NCBI RefSeq assembly: GCF_005406125.1
Contig: NZ_BIXZ01000001.1
Span: 1 to 64,000, forward strand
From: Haloarcula mannanilytica
GTDB lineage: Archaea > Halobacteriota > Halobacteria > Halobacteriales > Haloarculaceae
Length of the DNA stretch: 64,000 bases
Reading direction: 5' to 3'
Shown here: one piece after another, positions 9,049-18,444 of the stretch
Numbering within the stretch: position 1 is the stretch's first letter
Layout: every line of letters starts with the position of its first letter
Program-made: the position numbers and the translations under genes
Notes under the pieces: model-generated
What the model was told of the DNA's origin: nothing
Database searches by the model: none
What the model saw: the letters and a program-made list of their open reading frames with translations, nothing else

Positions 9049-10338
9049 TCAGTAGATGTACCGCGGTGGATCGTCGTCCGAGTCACTGTCAGCGTCCTCG
9101 GACTCGTTCGATTCGGCGTCAGACTCGCGCTCGTCCGACGGCTCCGAATCGGTCGATTCAGTTTCGTTGGAGTTCGCTTGCGTGTCATCGTCGTCTTGAT
9201 TCGTGTTGTCTCTCGACTCAGCAGATGGGACGTGATCGGGGCCCTCGCCTGGTCCCGAGCTATCGGTCGTCGAAGTGTCAAGCCTGGAGCGAATCGTTCG
9301 CCTCGTCCGTGACGCCTTCCGTCCCACAGCGTGTGCCTTGGACGAGCCGGACCCCAGCACTTCCTGCCCGCTGGCTCTGATCGCCGACTGGCCGGCGAGT
9401 CCGCGACGGAGATTCTTCACGCTCAGTCTCCCTCGCTGGCCCGTATTTTCCACAGTCTCCTTCCGATCACGCATATGATGGCGTGAGCTATGCTGGGCCG
9501 CACGGTCGGCCATGAAGAACAGCGCTCCGGCCTGCCAGAACAGCACGAACGGGACGATAACCGCGATTAGTGGCGCCACGATGGCCAATAGCCACTGCCC
9601 GAAGCCACCGATAGAGAGCGTGACCGACTCACCTAGCACCTCGCCCAGGCGAAATAGCACTGCGACCGGCACTGCCATGAACAGAAACGGGACATAAAAG
9701 CCCGCGAGCCGCGACATCAGCCGTTCGACCGGTGCGAACGGGCCGACGCTGGGGATCCAGAACACAATCACTAGCGGCATCAGCAAGACATACAGGTACA
9801 GCGCCATCTGCCGGACGAGATAGATAAGTGCGAGGACGAGGAATATCGCCAGATCGAGCGACGCAGCGAGTGTTATCCCCGCGACACCCATCGCACCGAA
9901 CGACACTGTCTCGAACAGGCCGATACTATCGAGGCTTGGCACGAGAAACTCGACCAGTCCGTCGACGAACCGCAACGATATCGCAGCCAGCCACCACCAC
10001 GACAGGATGCCAAGCAAGCCCGCGAACGCCCGCTTTTTGAGCTTCGTCCGGTGATAGCCGCTGAACAGGTGGCTCGTCGATTCCAGGAAGATGACCACGC
10101 CCAGCGAGAGTCCCCACAACAGGAGTGACAGCGGCACCATTGTCTCCCAGTAGTACGTGTACAGTGACGGCCAACCACCGTTCGTCGGTGCACTGAACAC
10201 TGCATCCGGGCGCGGTGTCGTGACGATGAGGTCGATTAGCGCCTCGACGTTGTCACCGACGAATTCGAACACCGACTCTGCCAACTTCTCGAGGAACCGC
10301 TCAAATGAATCGACGAGAACATCCCCTAAGGACTGCAT
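9049..10338 (-). CDS. VirB6/TrbL-like membrane channel protein
   Basis: The 429-residue protein has an amphipathic N-terminus, roughly seven or eight hydrophobic segments between residues 55 and 275, and a 150-residue hydrophilic C-terminal tail that becomes extremely acidic and Ser-rich (DADSDDDP near the end). This matches the layout of VirB6/TrbL inner-membrane channel components of conjugation systems. The stop lies 2 bp from the start of the next gene. The long disordered acidic tail is probably a haloarchaeal adaptation. Confidence 0.7.
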   Translation of the reverse strand: MQSLGDVLVDSFERFLEKLAESVFEFVGDNVEALIDLIVTTPRPDAVFSAPTNGGWPSLYTYYWETMVPLSLLLWGLSLGVVIFLESTSHLFSGYHRTKLKKRAFAGLLGILSWWWLAAISLRFVDGLVEFLVPSLDSIGLFETVSFGAMGVAGITLAASLDLAIFLVLALIYLVRQMALYLYVLLMPLVIVFWIPSVGPFAPVERLMSRLAGFYVPFLFMAVPVAVLFRLGEVLGESVTLSIGGFGQWLLAIVAPLIAVIVPFVLFWQAGALFFMADRAAQHSSRHHMRDRKETVENTGQRGRLSVKNLRRGLAGQSAIRASGQEVLGSGSSKAHAVGRKASRTRRTIRSRLDTSTTDSSGPGEGPDHVPSAESRDNTNQDDDDTQANSNETESTDSEPSDERESDAESNESEDADSDSDDDPPRYIY

Positions 10339-10429
10339 TGTACCGTCTCCCGGCCGAAATCGGCCACTCGGATCGGTCCTTGCCTGTCCGACTCTCCAAC
10401 AGTCTTTCGTGACGATAACACCTGTCTCA

Positions 10430-12124
10430 TCACAGATTCCTCCACGGCGGCCAGAACCCCCACCCGGTGATCCGGTCGATCAGAAACCCGGCCAGCAGGA
10501 GTGTACCGACCTGAACTCCGAGCGTGAACAGCAGGTGGACGTACCGCAGGACCGTTCCCCCCACGTGGACAGTCTCTGAATCACTTACATACCCGGGAAC
10601 GGTCCGCCACCAGTCGTCCGGCTTGTACGTCGCGGTAATGGCGTCACCCTGTCGCGGGATCGTCGTCTGGACAGTCCCGTTTGCCGTCGTGTTGATGCGC
10701 TGTCCGTCCAGTTGGATGTACCCGTCACGCGACACCGTTGCGATGGGCACACCTGTCTTGGCGTCCTTGAGTGTCACTTCAACGGTGACGGTATTCGCGG
10801 TCGTGTTCTGGATGGTGAGGTTGATTTCGCTCTTGTTCACCGGGATGGTCGCCGTTGAGTCAGATGACAACCGAGTCTGTGACCCTCGAACGAGCCCCGT
10901 GGCTCGAACTGACTGATCGCGGTCTCTCGACGGCGCTCTGGCGGCGATTCCAAAGCTACCCACGTAGGTTCCCTGGATGGAGTCCAGTGCGACCGACGAG
11001 CTGAGGTCAGGTGCCTGGAACTCGCGTCCGTACGAATCGAGGACCGTAATATCACGGTAGGCGTCCTGTGTCGTCTCGGTTCGAATCGGGTAGGCATGCA
11101 CCTGGACTGGATGGACTGGCGAGTGTCGTGTTGTCGTCGTTTCCTCATCCGTTTCGACGAGCGTGTCCCATTGCTGATCACGCGCGACGTAGAACCGCCA
11201 ACTGCCGCGGATTCCACCTGCTGGCAGGTGGAGCCCGTACCAGGGATGGCTTCGGAAGACAACGACTCCCGTGTCGCCGTTGGGATACGTCGTCCGATAG
11301 CCCGACAGTTCTGGATTGTAGACGCTTACCTGTCGCGTCTGTTCGACGGTGACTGTCTCGTTGTGGGTCTCTACGTGCTTCGTCCACCAGTCACGACACG
11401 TTCGGTTCCCATTGACCGGCCGACAGACGGTTTTCTCTCTGTAGACGGTCTCCATCAACTGGACAGTGGCCGTCGCTCGAAGCGTCAGCGACTGGCTGCC
11501 CGTGGCGTTTTTCGACTGGTTACGGTACGCGATCCGGACGACGTTGTCTGTCGTCGTGTTCTTGACCGGTTCTCCGTCCATCAGGAGTGTCACGGACTGG
11601 ACCTCGTGGCCGGTCACGTTCCACTCCGTTCGTCGCGTCGGGGTGTCCGTCTCGTCCGGGATGGCAACACGATAGTCAACCGTCCCGAAGACTGTCCCGT
11701 TGGGCGGGACGTACAGTGGCTGTTGTCGCTCCGACAACAGCGCCTTTGTCGACGGCGTGATCCCCGCGATTGCGACACCGACGTCCTTGAGATACGTGCC
11801 ATCGGTACGCGTTGCGCCAGTCGGGTGTATCGCTGTTGAGCGATCCGTCGCAGGCATCTCCGCTATATCGCGTCTATTCCACGTCTCGGCAGCTGCCGGT
11901 GGTTTATCGAGTGGAACGTCAGTTGTGATCCTGAGCGCTCTGGGCGCCGACACGTTGTCGCTATCCGCGATCTGGCGCTCCTCGTCGCCGCTCCAGAGAT
12001 CCCAGAACGACGACCCGTTCACGCCGTGGTCCGGTTCCTCCGGTGGATGACCCGCTACGACCGGAGTAACGGTAGCGAGGACCACGTTGAAACAGACGAA
12101 CCCGAACATTAGCGTTCGAGACAT
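10430..12124 (-). CDS. Secreted, C-terminally anchored surface protein of the conjugation operon
   Basis: The 564-residue protein has an N-terminal signal-like hydrophobic segment (LMFGFVCFNVVLATVTPVVA), a large extracellular region rich in Thr, Asn-X-Ser/Thr sites and beta-strand-like sequence, and a C-terminal membrane helix (LGVQVGTLLLAGFLI) with a short basic tail. A Cys pair sits around residue 250 (TVCRPVNGNRTCRDW). The ATG at 12124 lies just after the upstream stop and directly before the signal segment, so it is preferred over 12151. It has no named family that I recognise; its place between pilin-like and VirB6-like genes suggests an adhesin or surface component of the mating apparatus. 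Confidence 0.6.
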   Translation of the reverse strand: MSRTLMFGFVCFNVVLATVTPVVAGHPPEEPDHGVNGSSFWDLWSGDEERQIADSDNVSAPRALRITTDVPLDKPPAAAETWNRRDIAEMPATDRSTAIHPTGATRTDGTYLKDVGVAIAGITPSTKALLSERQQPLYVPPNGTVFGTVDYRVAIPDETDTPTRRTEWNVTGHEVQSVTLLMDGEPVKNTTTDNVVRIAYRNQSKNATGSQSLTLRATATVQLMETVYREKTVCRPVNGNRTCRDWWTKHVETHNETVTVEQTRQVSVYNPELSGYRTTYPNGDTGVVVFRSHPWYGLHLPAGGIRGSWRFYVARDQQWDTLVETDEETTTTRHSPVHPVQVHAYPIRTETTQDAYRDITVLDSYGREFQAPDLSSSVALDSIQGTYVGSFGIAARAPSRDRDQSVRATGLVRGSQTRLSSDSTATIPVNKSEINLTIQNTTANTVTVEVTLKDAKTGVPIATVSRDGYIQLDGQRINTTANGTVQTTIPRQGDAITATYKPDDWWRTVPGYVSDSETVHVGGTVLRYVHLLFTLGVQVGTLLLAGFLIDRITGWGFWPPWRNL

Positions 12125-12128
12125 CTGG

Positions 12129-12542
12129 TCAGAAACTGCAACTGGTCCCACCCGAGACGACCGACGTTAGGAGGAACTGGATGATCGTCGTCGCCAGCGG
12201 TGCGACGATAACTCCCCACACCAGTCCCTGCGTTCGGATCTGTTTGAGCTCCATTTTCATATCGGACTGGCGTACCATCGGCGTCGCGACTGCGGCACCG
12301 AGTGCAAGCGTGCCGCCGACCAGTGGCCCCCCGAACTGGATCAGCATGAAGATGTTCTTGATCGTCACCGCCATCTCCGTTTGACAGAACTCTTCGCCAA
12401 TATCCTGGGCAGCGGCCGGCTCAACACACAATAGCGCCAGTGCCACCATCCCGACGGATGCCTGTAGGCTGTACTGTTTCAGCAGTGCGATGCGACTGCG
12501 TCCGTTCGCCGAATCATCGGCGTTCGATATGACCCCCGTCAT
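12129..12542 (-). CDS. Small TrbC/VirB2-like membrane protein
   Basis: The 137-residue protein has a signal-like segment ending in EPAAAQ (about residues 28-46), then two membrane helices (about 65-88 and 110-130) separated by a short charged loop. A Cys near residue 53 and another near the C-terminus flank the helices. This is the general shape of TrbC/VirB2 pilin-like subunits. It is the first gene of the operon, so it would be transcribed most strongly, as expected for a structural subunit. The call rests on shape and position rather than sequence identity. Confidence 0.55.
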   Translation of the reverse strand: MTGVISNADDSANGRSRIALLKQYSLQASVGMVALALLCVEPAAAQDIGEEFCQTEMAVTIKNIFMLIQFGGPLVGGTLALGAAVATPMVRQSDMKMELKQIRTQGLVWGVIVAPLATTIIQFLLTSVVSGGTSCSF

Positions 12543-12610
12543 GCTTCGATAGTCGTCACTGAAGCAGTGGTTCCCCCCAGGGAACCTCCCTTTCCTCAGC
12601 GACTATTCTG

Positions 12611-12653
12611 TAGTATAATACTATACAAGTATAAATTTAACTATATTATATAG
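12611..12653. promoter_or_regulatory. Paired palindromic operators in a divergent promoter
   Basis: Two 13-bp palindromes, TAGTATAATACTA (12611-12623) and CTATATTATATAG (12641-12653), lie with centres 30 bp apart, about three helical turns. They sit in a very AT-rich patch between the conjugation operon and the divergent winged-helix gene and overlap the likely TATA boxes of both. They are good candidates for binding sites of that winged-helix protein. Confidence 0.55.
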
Positions 12654-12749
12654 TAAGACAAAAATCTAGATCTAATCAATAAACACCAGCCATCTTCGGT
12701 GATAACACCCCTCACAGTCGTCGGCATCGGCTTCCAGTACTTTCATGAT

Positions 12750-13133
12750 ATGACACTAACATCGAAATGTATGAAGGAGTTAGTTGAATCGGCTGATCCA
12801 TTCGAACAGTTCGTCTTACTCTCAGTTGTGGAGTTGACGATGGCCGATGAGACGCCGGCGCATTCATACGATGTCTCCCGGACGGCGAAGGCACACCTCG
12901 ATGAGATTGAACGGGAACCGTTCGGCGGCGTTGAACGACAGGAGGTTATCGCAACGCTCGGGACGCTCGCCGAGGACGGATTGCTGACGAAAGCACGAAC
13001 GAAATCGCCGACTGGGAAGGGGCGTTCGGTCTACGAGTTGGCAGTCGAACCAGACAACATCCTTGCAACGCTGTCGAGAACGGACTTATTCGATCCCTAC
13101 ATCGAGTCGATTCGAACAGAGTCCGCGGAGTAA
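12750..13133 (+). CDS. Winged-helix protein divergent from the conjugation operon
   Basis: The 127-residue protein has a helix-rich N-terminus (KELVESADPFEQFVLLSVVELTM) and a winged-helix region with VERQEVIATLGTLAEDGLLTKAR followed by a wing with GKGRSVYEL. The start at 12750 is chosen because it begins the family-like sequence; the open frame extends to 12699 but without an obvious signal. Its position across from the five-gene secretion operon, with paired palindromes in between, suggests it controls conjugation genes. I do not recognise a named family. Confidence 0.6.
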   Translation: MTLTSKCMKELVESADPFEQFVLLSVVELTMADETPAHSYDVSRTAKAHLDEIEREPFGGVERQEVIATLGTLAEDGLLTKARTKSPTGKGRSVYELAVEPDNILATLSRTDLFDPYIESIRTESAE

Positions 13134-13239
13134 TGACTTCGGAGGTGACGACAGTGACGAAGCGTTCGATTGCGACGGTCACCCGCTCCAGGAGGGGTGT
13201 TGACGGGCTCTCGGTTCTTACGCCTGTCTCAAAAACGAA

Positions 13240-16200
13240 CTACGAGCGGTGAACGCCAGTAATCTCGACACGTAGTCCGCCCGCATCACTATCCGTAATC
13301 GAGAGTTCCCACTCATGTGCGTCGGCGATTTCCTTAACGATGGCCAACCCAAATCCAGTTCCGTCCTGTATGGTAGAATAGCCCACCTCGAAGATGTCTT
13401 CTTGTTCGTTCGGCGGGATTCCGGGCCCGTCGTCCGATACGTAAAAGCCGTCTTCCATGTCTCCGACCGTTACAGTCACATCACGGCCGCCGTGTTCCAC
13501 AGCGTTTCGGATGAGATTCTCGAACAGTTGCTGCAGGCGGCTGGAATCAGCACGAATCTTTCGGGTAGTGTGTGTCTCAAGCGCTGCATCAGCCGTTTCG
13601 ACGGTGTGCCAGCATCGCTGGGCGAGTGCGGCTACCTCGACCGATTCGAGGTCTTGAATTTCTTCACCTTCGCGTGCGAGGGTCAGCAGATCATCAATCA
13701 GGGTATCCATCCGATTGAGTGCCCGATCGAGAGCGCGCAGATGCTCGTTCTCACACTCTTCCTGTAGCAGTTCCAGGCGGCCTTCGGCCACTCGTAATGG
13801 GTTCCGCAAGTCGTGTGAGATGACACCAGCGAACTCTTCGAGGCGGTTATTCTGGCGCGTCAGTTCCCGCTCGCGTTCGCGCAATCGGTCTGTCTGTTCG
13901 ACCTGTTCGAGTGCCGTCGCGATGGTCCGCGCCAAAATCTCGCCCATGACGATGTCTGCTTCATCGAAGGCCGCTGTCGTGTTCGAACAGGCGATGAGGA
14001 GACCGCGTTCTCCGATCGGCAGATGGAGTTCGCTCTGGGCCGGTGAGTCCGGGTTGTAGATATCCGGATCCGCGTGGACGTCATCGAGTGCGAGTGGCTC
14101 TCCCGTTTCGTAGACACGCCATGCAATGCTATCGCCGTCCGTGAACGCCGGCGGGTCGCCGACAAGCTCTCGACCGGCGTCTGTGACCGCAACAGGGACG
14201 AGTGCCGACCGCTTGTCGTCGTACAGATGGACGGCATTTGCGTTCATCTGTAAAATATCGGAGGCGGCATGGGCTCCGATTTCGGCGACTTCTTGGGCCG
14301 TCTCGGCGGTTATCAGCTCTTGTGCCGTCTCGTTGAGGGCTTCAAGGCGTTTCTCTCGTGTCTTCTGGGCGGTGTTATCGCTGTACACCCATAGATGTCC
14401 ATCGCCATCTGGTAGTTCGATCGGCTCGTATCGCCGCTTAAAGGTACGACCGTCTGTAAGGTGCAATTGCTCGTCCCACGTTGATTCGCGCGTATCGACC
14501 AGCGTCCGGATCCGCTCAGTGAACTCATCTGGCCTGTCGAACATAGTGCTGACATCTCCGGCCATGGCTTCGCAGTCCCTGCCGATTACCTCGTCGGGCG
14601 TTTCCGAGATTTCGAATAGCTCAAACAGGCGTTCATTGACAGTCAGGACGTTCCGCGATTCGTCTTCGGCGATAACGCCAACAGGAAGCGTCTTGAAGAG
14701 CGTCGATAGCAACGCGTTCGTCCGTTCGAGCTCGCGTTCGTAGTCCTTCCTATCCGTGATGTCTCGGTTGTTGGTGACGATTCCATTGATCACAGGATGG
14801 TCGAGTTGGTTCTTTCCACGGACTTCGAGCCATCGCCACTCGCCGTCGGCAGTTCGGAAGCGAGCTTCGGCTGTGATGGTTTCGTCTGGCCTGGAAACGA
14901 GATCTGTAAACTTCTCGAAAAGATCGTCGATATCGTCAGGATGGACGAGTTCGAACCCGTTCACCCCGAGGAGTTCATCGCGCTCGTACCCCAGAATGCG
15001 CGTCACGGACGGGCTCTGATACTGCACGGTACCAGATTCGTCCAGCACAGTGATGATATCGTTTGATTCTTGCAGATACGCCTCGTACTGCTCAAGCTCT
15101 CGTTCGCGCTGCTTGCGTTCGGTGATATCCCGGTCGGAGACGATGACTGAGACCACCTCACCCTCCTCGTTCGTGACCGGCCTGAACACTCCCTCGACTG
15201 TATACTGCTCACCAGTTGACTTTCTGAGATCAGCTTCGAACTCGACGTACTCGCCGCTCGCAGCGCGGTCGATCCACGTCTTGACGCGGCCTCGAAGAGC
15301 CGCTGAGTGATCGAACCACGGCGACTCCCAAAACGGCTTCCCGATTACGTCTGCACGTGTCGCATCTACGTACTCCATCGCCGTCTCGTTGATGTCAACA
15401 ACCGTTCCGTCCGTGTCGACCAGGCCAACGAGGATGTTTGGGTCGTCGAAAATCGCCTGATACTGTCGCTCTTTCTGCCGTAGTTCCAGTTTGCGTTCTT
15501 TATACTCGGTAACGTCGCGGGCAATCCCGATGATCTGCTGCGAGTCAGTGTGTGAATCGGCCTGGATGAAGGCACTATCTCGAATCCAGCGGACGCGCCC
15601 CATGTCGGGATTCGTTCGGTATTCGAGTTCGCCGGACTCACGGTCTCCATTGGTCAGTTGGCGATAGAACTGGTGAAATCGAGCTCGGTCGTCTGGGTGG
15701 ACCGCCTGCTCCAGATGCCCTCTCCACGTCGGCGTTTCGTCCGGTTCGAGATCGAAAAATTCGCGATAGGCTCCGTGACGAATGACCGTATCGGAATCGC
15801 AATCAATCTCGAAGATAACGGAGTCGGTCTGTTCGAGCGCGAGTTGCATTCGTTCACGCGTCTGTTCGAATTCGGTCTCTCGCTCTCTCCGTTCAGTGAT
15901 CTCAGCGGCGATACCGAGGACAGCCTGCGTATCTGCACCTGGCCCGTCGTACGGGAGCAATTGGAGTTCGAAAAGATGTGTCTCACCGGAGGAGTCGGCG
16001 AGTTCAATCGTGGAAGCCCACTTCGAGGTGTCCGACGCCAGTACGTCGGAAATATCTGTCCGGAGTCGGTTGGCTACTCGGTCACCAAGTACGGACGCTA
16101 GCTCTTCCCCTTCGATAGCTCCCACTGAACTGTCGTGAAACTCTGCGAGGACTTCGTTCGCAAGTATCAACTGTCCGTCTTTATCAACGGCAAACAGGTG

Positions 16201-16689
16201 ATGCGGAAGCGAATCGATAATCTCCCGCAGCCGAGTTTCACTCCGTTCGACTACCTGTTGTGACCGAAAGTGCTCGACAGCATTGGTAATCCGGTTAGCC
16301 AGTACGGTGTACTGCTCGGTGCCATGCTCCTTCTGGAGGTAATCAGTCACGCCTGCGGAGATCGCATCGCTGGCTACCTCCTCTGAGCCCTTTCCAGTGA
16401 ACAAGATAAACGGCAACTCGGGCTTCTCTGCACGGACGGCTTCGAGAAACTCGATGCCGTTTTGTCTGGGCATATCGTAGTCAGACACGACACAGTCGAA
16501 TTCCGCAGTATGCAGTCGGTCCAGTCCAGCACGTGCACTGGGCGCCGTTTCAACGACAAACCGATCGTTCTCCTGTTCGAGAAACTCGCAAGTCAGCTCG
16601 GTGAAATCTGGATCGTCGTCGACATGGAGGATTCGAATAGAATCGGAGAACGAATTGATCATTATGTCATTCAAGCCTAAAGGGGTCAA
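13240..16689 (-). CDS. Multi-PAS sensor histidine kinase with N-terminal receiver domain
   Basis: The 1149-residue protein begins with a receiver domain (residues about 17-130; phosphoacceptor Asp70 in VVSDYDMP), followed by several PAS/PAC repeats between about 155 and 780, a GAF domain (about 790-920), then HisKA with the H-box VISHDLRNPL and HATPase_c with N-box ENLIRNAVEHGG and G-box SDDGPGIPP. It has no membrane segment, so it is a cytoplasmic sensor. An in-frame ATG at 16662 is an alternative start, nearer to the receiver domain. No cognate output regulator is adjacent; the signal is unknown, though PAS and GAF domains often sense redox, light or small ligands. Confidence 0.9.
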   Translation of the reverse strand: MTPLGLNDIMINSFSDSIRILHVDDDPDFTELTCEFLEQENDRFVVETAPSARAGLDRLHTAEFDCVVSDYDMPRQNGIEFLEAVRAEKPELPFILFTGKGSEEVASDAISAGVTDYLQKEHGTEQYTVLANRITNAVEHFRSQQVVERSETRLREIIDSLPHHLFAVDKDGQLILANEVLAEFHDSSVGAIEGEELASVLGDRVANRLRTDISDVLASDTSKWASTIELADSSGETHLFELQLLPYDGPGADTQAVLGIAAEITERRERETEFEQTRERMQLALEQTDSVIFEIDCDSDTVIRHGAYREFFDLEPDETPTWRGHLEQAVHPDDRARFHQFYRQLTNGDRESGELEYRTNPDMGRVRWIRDSAFIQADSHTDSQQIIGIARDVTEYKERKLELRQKERQYQAIFDDPNILVGLVDTDGTVVDINETAMEYVDATRADVIGKPFWESPWFDHSAALRGRVKTWIDRAASGEYVEFEADLRKSTGEQYTVEGVFRPVTNEEGEVVSVIVSDRDITERKQRERELEQYEAYLQESNDIITVLDESGTVQYQSPSVTRILGYERDELLGVNGFELVHPDDIDDLFEKFTDLVSRPDETITAEARFRTADGEWRWLEVRGKNQLDHPVINGIVTNNRDITDRKDYERELERTNALLSTLFKTLPVGVIAEDESRNVLTVNERLFELFEISETPDEVIGRDCEAMAGDVSTMFDRPDEFTERIRTLVDTRESTWDEQLHLTDGRTFKRRYEPIELPDGDGHLWVYSDNTAQKTREKRLEALNETAQELITAETAQEVAEIGAHAASDILQMNANAVHLYDDKRSALVPVAVTDAGRELVGDPPAFTDGDSIAWRVYETGEPLALDDVHADPDIYNPDSPAQSELHLPIGERGLLIACSNTTAAFDEADIVMGEILARTIATALEQVEQTDRLRERERELTRQNNRLEEFAGVISHDLRNPLRVAEGRLELLQEECENEHLRALDRALNRMDTLIDDLLTLAREGEEIQDLESVEVAALAQRCWHTVETADAALETHTTRKIRADSSRLQQLFENLIRNAVEHGGRDVTVTVGDMEDGFYVSDDGPGIPPNEQEDIFEVGYSTIQDGTGFGLAIVKEIADAHEWELSITDSDAGGLRVEITGVHRS

Positions 16690-16761
16690 TAACCGTTCGG
16701 ACGTAAGTATCGAAATTGAAACTGAGGAGCTATCAATTAGGTATCGAAGTGTTGGAACGCG

Positions 16762-18444
16762 TCACAACCTATCATCGATATGATCGGCTGTTTTCAGCGC
16801 CAGGGCGGCAATTGTAAGCGTCGGATTGTTCGCACCACCGGTGGGGAATACGCTCGAGGAAGCGATCCAGAGGTTCGAGAGGTCATGTGTCCGACACTCT
16901 TCATTTACCACACTTTCATCCGGGTCGGTCCCCATCCGCGTAGTTCCCATATGGTGTGTACTCATGCTTCTCCCCTCCAGCGTCGACACATCGGTAATTT
17001 CGGCTCCGAGTTCCGACATGATCGATTCCTGAACTTCGAGACAGTGCTCCATCGTCTCCCGGGCGTGATCCCCATCGGAGAGGGTAATTGACGGAACTGG
17101 CCGACCGTAGCTATCTGTCCGTGACCGATCCAACGTGACGCGATTGTCGGGTCGAGGGAGCATCTCACCCGCGCCCCGGATCGAAAGTGGGTACGGCGGA
17201 CCTGCTGCGGTCGGTCGGTTGAGCGCGTCACCGAGTTCCGTCTCGTTGAGCGGATCCGTCGCCAGTTCAGCTAATGCATCCGGAGTTGGGTTCCCTACCG
17301 TTTCGAGAATATTCGACGGGGATGTCGGTGGTAGTCGATACTGCGCACCCCCTGACGTTGATTTCGCGGTATTACTGAACGTGAGATGATAGCTTCCAGG
17401 ACCGGGTGCTTCGTAGGCGTAGAACTGATCACTCCGACTGGAGACCCATCCGATATTGCTCTGTCGCGTTGGGACTGGGAGTACTCCTCTCGTCGTGACA
17501 CTGGGGTGGTCCATCAGGTACCGACCGACAGCGTCGCTGGAGTTGGCCAATCCATTGGGGTACACATCCGAATCCGACAACAACAGCAATCGTGGCGTTT
17601 CGATGCCACCACACGCGATGACGAACTGATCTGCCTCCTGTCGATATTCCTGTCCGTCGGGAGTCGCGTAGACGACTGATTCGACGGTGTCTCCCGCCCG
17701 GTCATGTTCTACGGACAGTACCTGTGCTTGATCGACGATTCGCGCACTCTCGATCTCCGCTTTCCGAACGTGGACTTCGGCGCTATATTTCGCGCCCGAC
17801 GGACAGGCATTACAGACACCGTATCCGACACACTCGGAGCGGTCGTCATACGCTTCGGAGTTAATCGCCTTGGGCTGGGAGGCCATCGAAATACCGAGTT
17901 CTTCACACGCTTCGGCGAACAGCGAGTCCGAGTAGCTCGGTTCGAACGCTTTCATTGGATACGGTTCTTCCCGCGGCGGTCCGTGTGGATTGTCGTCTGC
18001 CCCCGAGACACCCATCTCCCGCTCGGCCTGCACGTAGTATGGTCTGAGGTCGTCGTAGCTGATCGGCCAGTCCTGAGCCACACCGTACCGGGTATTCATC
18101 TCGAAGTCCTCCTCGTGGAGCCGAGGCGTGTTCGCATCCCAGTGAAGGGAGGTGCCACCTACTGCCTTCACACGTGTCTTGTTCAGGCGTGCATCGATGT
18201 CTCCAGTAGAGGTGTACGCATCCCGCGACTCGTCGAGCCAGAACGCGTTCCGCTCGAAGTTCGGCCGCAGCCACATTTCCATGCGTCGGTGATGGTCCTC
18301 GGGTGTCAGCCGTTCGCCAGCCTCGAGTACAACGACATCGTGTCCGCTGCGTGCCAGAGAGTAAGCAGTGAAGGCCCCAGCTGGGCCCGCTCCGACGATA
18401 CAGACATCTGCCTCAGTCGGTGTTCGGTCGTCTGTGCTCGTCAT
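16762..18444 (-). CDS. GMC-family oxidoreductase (gluconate dehydrogenase-like flavoprotein)
   Basis: The 560-residue flavoprotein starts with an FAD-binding Rossmann motif (CIVGAGPAGAFTAYSLARSG, residues about 15-34). It contains the Cys-rich segment CVGYGVCNACPSG near residue 205 and ends with the conserved GMC C-terminal region (STHHMGTTRMG, then FPTGGANNPTLTIAALA), which includes the catalytic His area. It resembles the large subunit of membrane gluconate or sorbitol dehydrogenases. Its start overlaps the stop of the Tat-signal subunit gene by 4 bp (ATGA), indicating a two-subunit enzyme. The substrate cannot be read from the sequence. Confidence 0.85.
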   Translation of the reverse strand: MTSTDDRTPTEADVCIVGAGPAGAFTAYSLARSGHDVVVLEAGERLTPEDHHRRMEMWLRPNFERNAFWLDESRDAYTSTGDIDARLNKTRVKAVGGTSLHWDANTPRLHEEDFEMNTRYGVAQDWPISYDDLRPYYVQAEREMGVSGADDNPHGPPREEPYPMKAFEPSYSDSLFAEACEELGISMASQPKAINSEAYDDRSECVGYGVCNACPSGAKYSAEVHVRKAEIESARIVDQAQVLSVEHDRAGDTVESVVYATPDGQEYRQEADQFVIACGGIETPRLLLLSDSDVYPNGLANSSDAVGRYLMDHPSVTTRGVLPVPTRQSNIGWVSSRSDQFYAYEAPGPGSYHLTFSNTAKSTSGGAQYRLPPTSPSNILETVGNPTPDALAELATDPLNETELGDALNRPTAAGPPYPLSIRGAGEMLPRPDNRVTLDRSRTDSYGRPVPSITLSDGDHARETMEHCLEVQESIMSELGAEITDVSTLEGRSMSTHHMGTTRMGTDPDESVVNEECRTHDLSNLWIASSSVFPTGGANNPTLTIAALALKTADHIDDRL

